Source: Rhodobacteraceae bacterium UBA6273 (GTDB lineage Bacteria; Pseudomonadota; Alphaproteobacteria; Rhodobacterales; Rhodobacteraceae). Taken from it: DNA of 5,922 nt. Position numbers and translations under genes: made by a program. Under the pieces are notes generated by a model. It was not told where the DNA came from. It ran no database searches and saw only the letters and a list, made by a program, of their open reading frames with translations. The stretch is from positions 1 through 5,922 of the forward strand of contig DJUV01000280.1 in assembly GCA_002440625.1 (NCBI GenBank). Reading direction: 5' to 3'. This document shows, one piece after another, positions 1-5,195 of this stretch; positions within the stretch are counted from its first letter, which is position 1; every line of letters begins with the position of its first letter.

Positions 1-210
1 CAGGAGGAATCAGCCGCACCTCATGACCCAGAAATAGGCGCCGCCGCAGGCTTCCATCGCCACAGTGCAAGACCGCAACTGGCCGAAAAACTCCAGTACC
101 TGCGCTCGCCGCAGCTTCTTGCGCAGAACCGCCCGTCCCGAGGCGTCAGCCCCGTGGACCTGGCACACATTCTTCGCCAGATCGAGCCCCACAGTGATAA
201 TCTCCGACAT
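1..210 (-). pseudogene. IS110-family transposase, 5' part, frameshifted, runs off the window
   Basis: The ATG at 208-210 opens a protein with the IS110 N-terminal DEDD (RuvC-like) signature: VGLDLAKN, with the first catalytic Asp, near residues 7-14 and MEACGGAYFW further on. A good ribosome binding site (AGGAGAG, about 217-223) precedes the ATG, which favours this start over the in-frame upstream ones. In the opening frame the protein stops at a TGA at 10-12. The expected IS110 continuation, GHEVRLIPP, is present at 2-28 but in a different frame directly after YFW. The few residues that normally lie between these two blocks in the family are absent, so a small out-of-frame deletion has inactivated the gene unless the frame is recovered by slippage. 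The rest of the element lies left of the window. Family identification is firm; the lesion size is inferred from general knowledge of IS110 proteins. Confidence 0.85.
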
Positions 211-224
211 GACCGCTCTCCTCT

Positions 225-234
225 GTGGATCCAC
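225..234. repeat. 10-bp perfect palindrome upstream of the transposase
   Basis: GTGGATCCAC is its own reverse complement and ends a few bases upstream of the transposase ribosome binding site. It has no loop, so it is more likely a protein-binding or chance palindrome than an RNA hairpin. It lies inside the presumed IS110 end. Confidence 0.5.
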
Positions 235-278
235 GCTGACCCACCTTGGCACATCGATGCCGTCGGGGGGCGGTCACA

Positions 279-338
279 TCATCAATGCCATGACGTACTT
301 TGATGAAGTACACTGCCGGGCTTGTCATCGCGCAGTGT
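279..338 (-). ncRNA. Possible structured leader (bridge/seek RNA candidate) of the IS110 element
   Basis: Three overlapping inverted repeats lie upstream of the transposase: TCATCAA (279-285) with TTGATGA (300-306), GTACTT (295-300) with AAGTAC (306-311), and ACACTGC (310-316) with GCAGTGT (332-338). IS110 elements are known to encode a target-guiding bridge RNA in a non-coding end. For the IS110 group proper this is the transposase-proximal end, as here. The RNA assignment is inference. The stems are short and partly exclude each other, and the region might instead be host DNA with operator half-sites. Confidence 0.25.
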
Positions 339-345
339 CAGAAGT

Positions 346-368
346 TTTTAATCATTGTCGACACTCTG
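346..368 (+). promoter_or_regulatory. Putative operator, copy A, upstream of the GntR-type regulator
   Basis: This 23-base stretch matches 3096-3118 at 18 of 23 positions with no gaps: TTTTAAT at one end, ACACTCTG at the other, and AT and T matching between. It contains the 8-bp palindrome TGTCGACA (356-363), which fits the GT-n-AC core typical of GntR-family operators. It ends 32 bases before the regulator ATG. A weak promoter (TTGTCG at 355-360, 18 bases, TAGGGT at 379-384) overlaps it. Autoregulation is inferred from this placement. Confidence 0.5.
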
Positions 369-400
369 CTCGGCGTGATAGGGTAAAAAGTGGGGGAGTC

Positions 401-1303
401 ATGGCCCGAACAGACGAGAGATTTCGTGGGGCTTTCAATGCCTTGCTGGATTATTGCGGCACACTTTCGCTGGGCGACCAACTGCCCGCCGAACTACCCT
501 TGGCTGCGCATCTCGACGTCAGCCGCACCGTCGTTCGCGCCGCACTCGACCGGCTTCAGGGAGAGGGGCTGATCCGCTGGGACGGGCGCGACAAGACGCT
601 GCTGCGCCATCCCGTACCCGCCGACCGGCTGGTGATCGAGGCGGAGCCGGTCTCGGCCGAAGAGCTTGAACGCCAGTTTCTCGACTGGGTGCTGCGCTTC
701 GACGTGCCGCCGGGTACGCCGCTGAACGTCACCGAGCTTGCGCGCAAGTTCCGCGTTCCGGCTTACGGTCTGCAGGAATTCCTCGCCTCGCTCAGCCGTT
801 TCGGGCTGGTGCGTCGGAGGCCGAAGGGCGGGTGGGAGCTTGTCGGCTTCACCCGCGACTTCGCGATCGAGCTATCCGATTTCCGCTTGACGCTTGAACT
901 GAACGCCGTCTCGCATCTGGTAGCCCTGCCGGCGGACCACGCCATCTGGCCGAGCCTCGCGGAACTTGAGTTTGAGCATCACCGGCTGGCCGACGACCTT
1001 GATACCCGCTTTCACGACTTCTCGCCGCTGGACGAACGCTTCCACACGGTGATCGGCAGTGTCGTGCAGAACCGCTTCGTGGACGAGTTCCAGAAGGTGA
1101 TCGCGCTGGTCTTCCACTATCATTTTCAATAGGACAAGACGGATGAGCGGGAGCGGAACCAAGCCGCCGTCACAGAGCATCTGCGCCTGATCGACGCGTT
1201 GAACCGGCGGGATGAGGGCGATGCCCTGATCGCCGCACGCGAGCACCTGCGGACATCGAAGCAGACGCTCCTGTCATCCTTGCGCAGCAACGCGCTGGCT
1301 TAG
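401..1303 (+). pseudogene. FCD-type GntR transcriptional regulator with two wHTH segments, interrupted by an in-frame TAG
   Basis: Probable DNA-binding regulator of the adjacent sugar genes. The ATG at 401 follows a purine-rich GGGGGAG (392-398). Residues about 5-70 form a GntR winged helix (LPAELPLAAHLDVSRTVVRA, then LQGEGLIRW). Residues about 88-150 look like a second winged helix (NVTELARKFRVPAYGLQEFL, then LSRFGLVRRRPKGGWEL). From about 155 an FCD effector domain begins, with LDERFHTVI near 210-218. A TAG at 1130-1132 ends the product at 243 residues. The same frame then stays open for 56 more codons to a TAG at 1301-1303 and reads as the missing FCD end (TEHLRLIDAL..RD, AAREHL). These include His260 and His282, which match conserved FCD metal-ligand positions. 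FCD relatives usually have Trp where the TAG stands, so a TGG-to-TAG change is likely. The full length would be 300 residues. The truncated 401-1132 product could still bind DNA. Confidence 0.8.
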
Positions 1304-2271
1304 ACCGGCAAAAGCACCCTGTCCGCCTCCGCCGGCCAAGGCGCCTCGGCCGCATCGAGATTGCGGTCAAGGGAGGCGACCCGAGCGGTTCCGATCAGGA
1401 CCGAGGCCGCCTGCGGATGGGTCATCGCAAAGCGCAGCGCTGCCGTGGCAAGATCGACTCCTGCCGCGCGCGCCCGGTCCTGCAGCACCCCGGCGCGGGC
1501 CAGAATCTCAGCCGAGGCGGGGGCATAGTCGAAATGCGCGCCCGGCACCGGGCCGGTTGCGAGGATGCCCGAATTGAAGATGCCGCCAAGGACAAGGCTC
1601 GTCCCCCTCGACCGGCACATCGGCAGAAGCCCCTCTTCGGCGGATCGGTCGATAAGCGTCAGGCGACCGGCAAGAAGAATGGCGTCGATGTCGGCCGCGG
1701 CCATGACTTCAAGGCAGACCTCGTTTTCGTTCACGCCAAGGCCGAAGGCGCCGATCCGTCCCGCAGCCTTCAGCCTATGCAGGCTGTCCAGCCCCGACCC
1801 CAGAAAGGCCGCCATGTGGCGAGCATTTTCGGCGCCATGGGTCATCCGCCCGATATCATGGACATATAGGATGTCGACGTAGCTGGTGCCGAGCCGCTCG
1901 CAGCTTTGCTTGAACGCGGCCTCGATCCCGTCGCCAGAATAGTCGTAGCGGACGCCGTTTGGCAGCGGCTCGATGAAGCCATCAGCCTCGGCAAGGGCCG
2001 GGCCGGGCGACAGGAGCCGCCCGACCTTGGTCGAGATGGCATAGTCGCCGCGCGGGCGCCCTTTCAGGAACTGGCCGAGCCGCGCCTCGGAAAGCCCACG
2101 CCCGTAATGTGGCGCGGTGTCGAAATAGCGGATGCCACGATCCCAGGCCCGCCGCAGCACGGCCTGCGCCTCGGCATCGTCGATCTTGCGATAAAGGTTG
2201 CCGAGGCCCGAGCAGCCGAAGGCGACTCCGGTGACTTCGACGTTTGTCTGACAGATGCGGTTGCGGTTCAT
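1300..2271 (-). CDS. Aldo/keto reductase, aldose 1-dehydrogenase type (L-fucose / L-galactose / D-threo-aldose dehydrogenase-like)
   Basis: Predicted cytoplasmic NAD(P)-dependent oxidoreductase of 323 residues. The aldo/keto reductase catalytic tetrad is complete: Asp51 and Tyr56 in FDTAPHYGRGLSE, Lys82 in STKVGR, and His138 in YVHDIG. The FDTAPHYG..LSE..LG block and RYDYSGDGI (residues 108-116) are typical of the subgroup that oxidises free aldoses at C1 to lactones, which also includes pyridoxal 4-dehydrogenase. The substrate cannot be fixed from sequence. The ATG at 2269-2271 overlaps the TGA of the upstream uronate reductase-like gene (ATGA), so the two were translationally coupled in one operon read from the promoter near 3095-3122. 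The C-terminus ends soon after the last helix and seems slightly short for the family. Its stop (1300-1302) overlaps the end of the convergent regulator frame. Confidence 0.88.
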   Translation of the reverse strand: MNRNRICQTNVEVTGVAFGCSGLGNLYRKIDDAEAQAVLRRAWDRGIRYFDTAPHYGRGLSEARLGQFLKGRPRGDYAISTKVGRLLSPGPALAEADGFIEPLPNGVRYDYSGDGIEAAFKQSCERLGTSYVDILYVHDIGRMTHGAENARHMAAFLGSGLDSLHRLKAAGRIGAFGLGVNENEVCLEVMAAADIDAILLAGRLTLIDRSAEEGLLPMCRSRGTSLVLGGIFNSGILATGPVPGAHFDYAPASAEILARAGVLQDRARAAGVDLATAALRFAMTHPQAASVLIGTARVASLDRNLDAAEAPWPAEADRVLLPV

Positions 2272-3072
2272 GCCGGTGCCTCCGTCCAGGCGATCACGCC
2301 CCTCAAACGCGGCTGCGGCGTGGTGAGGACAAGGTTACCGCCCCAATCGGCAAAGGCCCCGATCCGGCGCCGGACCTTTTCGGCATGGTTCTGGGCGATG
2401 TCGTACAGGCGATGCGCAAGGGAGGGGTTGACGAAACGGTCGATGGTGGTGGCGACATAGTCCCGCGCCTCGTCGCCCTGCGCGGTGGTCGCGAAAACCG
2501 GGAGAACCTCGTCCAGGTAGAGACCTTGCACATCCGCACGGATCGCGGGATCGGCCATTTCGTCGCGGACCAGCGCAGCCTTGTCGCCGTTGCGGGCAAC
2601 GAGCTCCGTGGGCATCACCACGATGCCGCGACCGCCGGCGCGAAAGCGGGACAGCCGCATTTGGGTCAGTTTCGCCGGATAGGACATGCCCTGCCGGAAA
2701 TCCGCCGCGCTGTCGTCGGATGAGGGCGTCCAGCCGGCATCGCCGGTGTTCGACAGGATCACCTCGGCCCCTTCCGCCGCGATGCGGGCGAACTCCGGCC
2801 AGTCGGTCTCGGTCGTGAGCGCACGCGCAACCGATGACACCCGCATACTGTGCAAGACGGGCCTGCGGTTCACGATCCCCTCCACCCGGACCGGCAAGCC
2901 GCCTGGCGCCGCCAGCGCCTGAAGTCGCGCGCGCCGCCAGGCGCTGCCGCTCGGCTGCACGATTGTGGTGGGCCCCTTCGCCTCACCCCGCAAAGGGCCT
3001 AGGAGATGACCATATCGGCATGGCGTGAAGGAACCGGCTGGTGCCGAATTGCAGGATCGGGGTCATTGGCAT
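2268..3072 (-). pseudogene. Mannitol dehydrogenase / uronate (fructuronate or tagaturonate) reductase-family protein, broken near its 5' end
   Basis: The start MPMTPILQFGTSRFL (ATG at 3070-3072, ribosome site GGAGGA at 3077-3082) is the N-terminal nucleotide-binding block of this NAD-dependent polyol/uronate dehydrogenase family. The rest continues in another frame from about 2993 (GEAKGPTTIVQ) and is open to the TGA at 2268-2270, with recognisable family segments VILSNTGDAGW, SYPAKLTQ, MPTELVARNGD and IAQNHAEKVRRRIGAF. Between them are three lesions. There is a one-base loss at about 3020-3026, since HADMVIS follows in a new frame. There is a TAG at 2999-3001 where Glu is expected, and a second one-base shift at about 2990-2995. 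Corrected, the protein would be about 269 residues, a short form of the family. Its role would be reducing a keto-uronate such as tagaturonate or fructuronate. No translation of the full protein is expected from this sequence. The cluster of errors within 40 bases also allows a sequencing explanation. Confidence 0.8.
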
Positions 3073-3076
3073 GGCG

Positions 3077-3082
3077 TCCTCC
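3077..3082 (-). promoter_or_regulatory. Ribosome binding site of the uronate reductase-like gene
   Basis: On the minus strand GGAGGA lies four bases before the ATG at 3070-3072 and ten before a second in-frame ATG at 3064-3066. It is a near-perfect Shine-Dalgarno sequence and confirms that this short broken frame was a real gene start. Confidence 0.7.
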
Positions 3083-3094
3083 ACAGCGATACTG

Positions 3095-3122
3095 CTTTTA
3101 ATGATACTGTACACTCTGTCAA
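3095..3122 (-). promoter_or_regulatory. Candidate sigma-70 promoter for the uronate reductase-aldo/keto reductase operon
   Basis: On the minus strand a perfect -35 hexamer TTGACA (3122-3117) is followed after 16 bases by TAAAAG (3100-3095), a 4/6 match to the -10 consensus. Transcription would begin near 3088, leaving a short leader that just contains the ribosome site at 3077-3082. The spacer and -10 coincide with operator copy B, so a bound repressor would block this promoter. Confidence 0.5.
3096..3118 (+). promoter_or_regulatory. Putative operator, copy B, between the reductase operon and kdgK
   Basis: This is the second copy of the 23-base element at 346-368 (18 of 23 identical). Its core is TGTACA (3108-3113). 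A looser dyad spans 3102-3121 with matching ends TGA and TCA around GT-n2-AC, the pattern expected for a dimeric GntR-type regulator. It lies 23 bases upstream of the reductase-like ATG and 80 bases upstream of the kdgK ATG, and could therefore serve both directions. That the regulator at 401-1303 binds here is inference. Confidence 0.5.
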
Positions 3123-3132
3123 GGAGAGGGGT

Positions 3133-3160
3133 TTGACGGTTGCGGGCAGAAGTGAGAAAT
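3133..3160 (+). promoter_or_regulatory. Weak candidate promoter for kdgK
   Basis: TTGACG (3133-3138) is followed after 16 bases by AGAAAT (3155-3160), which matches only half of the -10 consensus, 38 bases before the kdgK ATG. The -35 is good and the -10 poor. It lies just downstream of operator copy B. Confidence 0.25.
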
Positions 3161-3198
3161 CGACCCCTGGCGGCAACAATCCCGGGGACCTTCGAACG

Positions 3199-4095
3199 AT
3201 GCGACTTCTTTGCGTGGGCGAGCCGATGGCCGAGCTGCGAAGGGCGGGTGGCGGTTTCGCCGTCAGCTTCGCAGGCGACACCTTCAACACCGCGGTCTAT
3301 TGCCGCCGCCTCCTGCCCGGGGGCGACCGCGTCGGCTATCTCACCCGCGTCGGCACCGATCCCCTGTCGGACGGTTTCGTGGCGCTCGCCCAGGACGAAG
3401 GCATCGACACCGCGCTCGTCGCGCGCGACGCGGGGCATAACATCGGCATCTACTCCGTGCAGACCGACGGGAAGGGCGAACGCTCGTTCCACTACTGGCG
3501 CGACGATTCCGCGGCCCGGCAGATGTTCCGCACGCCAGAAGATCTTTCGGCGCTGGACGGGGCAGAAACTCTCTACCTTTCGGCCATCACGCTCGCCATC
3601 ATCGCGCCCGAAGCGCGCGAGGCGCTTCTGGCGCGGTCGGCCGATCTGCGGGCAAAAGGCCGGCGCATCGCCTTCGATTCCAACTATCGCCCGCGCCTCT
3701 GGACCGACAGGGAAACTGCGCGCGACTGGATCGGGCGGATGTGGCGGATGACCGACATCGCGCTGCCTTCGGCGGACGACGAACGGGCGCTTTTTGGCGA
3801 TGCGGATGATGCCGCGGTGCTGGCGCGCCTGCGCGGCTGGGGCTGCCGATCGGGTGCGTTGAAGCGCGGTGCAGACGGGCCGGTCGGCTTCGATCCCGCC
3901 ATCGTCGACGGCAGATATTCCCCAGCGAAGAGAGTTGTCGATACCACAGCGGCCGGCGACAGCTTCAACGGTGCCTTTCTTGCGGCGTTGCTGAGGGGCC
4001 GGGACGAGGCCACGGCGATGGACTGGGGGCACCGCACCGCCAGCGCCGTCATCGGCCAACCCGGTGCCATCGTCGCGGAAACGCCCCGGCTTTGA
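3199..4095 (+). CDS. kdgK: 2-keto-3-deoxygluconate kinase (PfkB/ribokinase family)
   Basis: Phosphorylates 2-keto-3-deoxygluconate with ATP to the 6-phosphate, the substrate of the Entner-Doudoroff aldolase. The 298-residue product starts MRLLCVGEPMAEL and shows the family features in order: sugar-site FAGDTFNTA (residues 24-32), RVGTDPLSDGF (50-60), substrate-contact FHYWRDDSAAR (97-107), FDSNYRPRLW (159-168), and the PfkB C-terminal signature DTTAAGDSFNGAF with the catalytic base Asp254. Length is normal for KdgK. The frame is open further upstream to 3025, but that stretch overlaps the reductase-like gene's start and the promoter region, so the ATG at 3199 is chosen. Its ribosome site is poor (GGGGA, 3184-3188). 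It is divergent from the reductase operon, sharing the operator region with it. KDGal kinase activity on the galacto epimer is possible. Confidence 0.88.
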   Translation: MRLLCVGEPMAELRRAGGGFAVSFAGDTFNTAVYCRRLLPGGDRVGYLTRVGTDPLSDGFVALAQDEGIDTALVARDAGHNIGIYSVQTDGKGERSFHYWRDDSAARQMFRTPEDLSALDGAETLYLSAITLAIIAPEAREALLARSADLRAKGRRIAFDSNYRPRLWTDRETARDWIGRMWRMTDIALPSADDERALFGDADDAAVLARLRGWGCRSGALKRGADGPVGFDPAIVDGRYSPAKRVVDTTAAGDSFNGAFLAALLRGRDEATAMDWGHRTASAVIGQPGAIVAETPRL

Positions 4096-4110
4096 TGCAG
4101 CCCTGGTCCG

Positions 4111-4121
4111 GCGCGCGCGCG
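4111..4121. repeat. Alternating GC tract
   Basis: Eleven bases of strict GC alternation lie in the 122-base gap between kdgK and the FGE start. The tract could adopt Z-form or be slippage-prone. There is no T-run after it, so it is not a terminator. The rest of this gap shows no promoter or hairpin that I can defend. Confidence 0.4.
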
Positions 4122-4217
4122 ATGGCGGAATGACCCACAGCCAGGAAACGCATTAGCCTTTCGGATATGATCGGCTATGTTTCGGGCATGGCACAGGAAC
4201 AGCGCCCAGAACCGGCA

Positions 4218-5192
4218 ATGACTCAGAGCTGCTGCGCTGGCAATGCGCAGCGAACGCGGGGGGCCGGAGCGGCGCCCGGCAGTGTGTCAAAGCTGACCTT
4301 GCCGAACGAACGGGGCCGGATGCAGGCCGACACGATCTGGCTTCCCGATGCCGAAAGCCTCATAGGCACAGACCGCCCCGTCATCCCCGGCGATGGCGAA
4401 GGGCCGTGCAGGCCAACGCGGGTTGCGGCCTTTGGCCTTGACCGGGTCGCCGTCAGCAACCGCCGTTTTGCCGAGTTCATCGCCGCCACCGGCCATGTCA
4501 CCGACGCCGAGCGCTTTGGCTGGAGCTATGTGTTCCACCTTCTCCTCCGCGATGCCGACCGGCATCCGGCCCCGCAGGGAACGCCGTGGTGGCGCGGGGT
4601 CGAGGGGGCTGCGTGGAATGCGCCGGAAGGCCCCGGCAGCACGGTCGAAGGGAGAGATGATTTCCCCGCCACCCATGTCTCATGGAACGATGCCGCCGCC
4701 TTTGCCGCCTGGGCGGGGGGGCGGCTGCCGACCGAAGCCGAATGGGAACGGGCCGCCCGCGCCGGAATGCGCGACCCGCGTTATCCCTGGGGCGATGCGG
4801 AGCCCGACGACACCACCACGCCTTGCAACATCTGGCAGGGCCGCTTCCCGATGGTGAACACCGTCGCCGATGGCTGGCTGGCGACCGCGCCTGTCGACGC
4901 CTTTGCCGCCAACGGCCTTGGCTTTTACAACATGGTGGGCAATGTCTGGGAATGGTGCGCCGACCGGTTCCGCGTGACCGAGCCGACCATGGCCGGGCGC
5001 GCCCGTGACGCCATGGCCCTGGCCGAGGATGAGCGGACGCAGAAGGGCGGCTCCTACCTCTGCCACGCGAGCTACTGCGACCGCTACCGCATCGCCGCGC
5101 GGGCGGGCCGATCGGCGGATACGTCGGCCGGGCATTCCGGTTTTCGCATGGCCTGGAACGCGGCTGACCGCGCGACAGCTACGACAGGGTAG
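4218..5192 (+). CDS. Formylglycine-generating enzyme (SUMF1/FGE family)
   Basis: Oxidises the active-site Cys of type I sulfatases to formylglycine, making them catalytically active. With the start at 4218 the product has 324 residues. An N-terminal SCCAG is followed by the FGE-sulfatase domain: DGEGPCRPTRV (59-69), VAVSNRRFAEFIAATG (77-92), AERFGWSYVF (97-106), HVSWNDAAAFAAWAGGRLPTE (153-173), YPWGDAEPDD (189-198) and NMVGNVWEWCADRF (238-251). The decisive block is GGSYLCHASYCDRYR, with Cys282 and Cys287 matching the copper-binding catalytic pair of true FGEs. This separates it from the many FGE-like domains (EgtB, PvdO-type) that lack these cysteines. Starts at 4167 and 4188 are in frame. 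None has a clear ribosome site, and 4218 is preferred because an early Cys-Cys motif is usual in bacterial FGEs. No sulfatase is in the window. Confidence 0.9.
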   Translation: MTQSCCAGNAQRTRGAGAAPGSVSKLTLPNERGRMQADTIWLPDAESLIGTDRPVIPGDGEGPCRPTRVAAFGLDRVAVSNRRFAEFIAATGHVTDAERFGWSYVFHLLLRDADRHPAPQGTPWWRGVEGAAWNAPEGPGSTVEGRDDFPATHVSWNDAAAFAAWAGGRLPTEAEWERAARAGMRDPRYPWGDAEPDDTTTPCNIWQGRFPMVNTVADGWLATAPVDAFAANGLGFYNMVGNVWEWCADRFRVTEPTMAGRARDAMALAEDERTQKGGSYLCHASYCDRYRIAARAGRSADTSAGHSGFRMAWNAADRATATTG

Positions 5193-5195
5193 GGG

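Larger units (their letters stand above)
1..345 (-). mobile_element. IS110-family insertion sequence, partial; one end inside the window
   Basis: The transposase reads leftward, so the transposase-proximal (left) non-coding end must lie between 211 and the regulator start at 401. IS110 elements have no long terminal inverted repeats, so the exact boundary cannot be read from one copy. The promoter-like element at 346-368 recurs near kdgK at 3096-3118 and is therefore probably host sequence, which puts the boundary at or before about 345. The element sits just upstream of the regulator's promoter and points away from it. Confidence 0.55.

Noticed and set aside
146..328. Small minus-strand frame starting at 328, just downstream of the -10-like sequence of operator copy A
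   Set aside because: It has no ribosome site, no recognised motif, and it overlaps the IS110 transposase start in another frame.
65..400. Upstream extension of the regulator frame to an ATG at 65
   Set aside because: This stretch is antisense to the IS110 transposase and crosses the IS end and promoter region. Regulator homology begins at the ATG at 401, which has a ribosome site.
872..1246. Minus-strand open frame opposite the regulator's FCD region
   Set aside because: It is a shadow of the regulator coding strand, which remains protein-like on both sides of the TAG.
1906..2723. Plus-strand open frames opposite the aldo/keto reductase and uronate reductase-like genes
   Set aside because: They mirror strong minus-strand coding sequence with catalytic motifs, and show no recognisable domains of their own.
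2983..4059. Long minus-strand open frame (358 codons) opposite kdgK
   Set aside because: It is antisense to a well-supported KdgK, its composition is rich in Arg/Gly/Ala without family motifs, and it reads through the divergent promoter. It is a typical GC-rich shadow frame; only its last part in the reductase-like start frame is real.
4096..4217. Terminator or promoter between kdgK and FGE
   Set aside because: There is only an alternating GC tract and no hairpin followed by T residues; no hexamer pair stands out.
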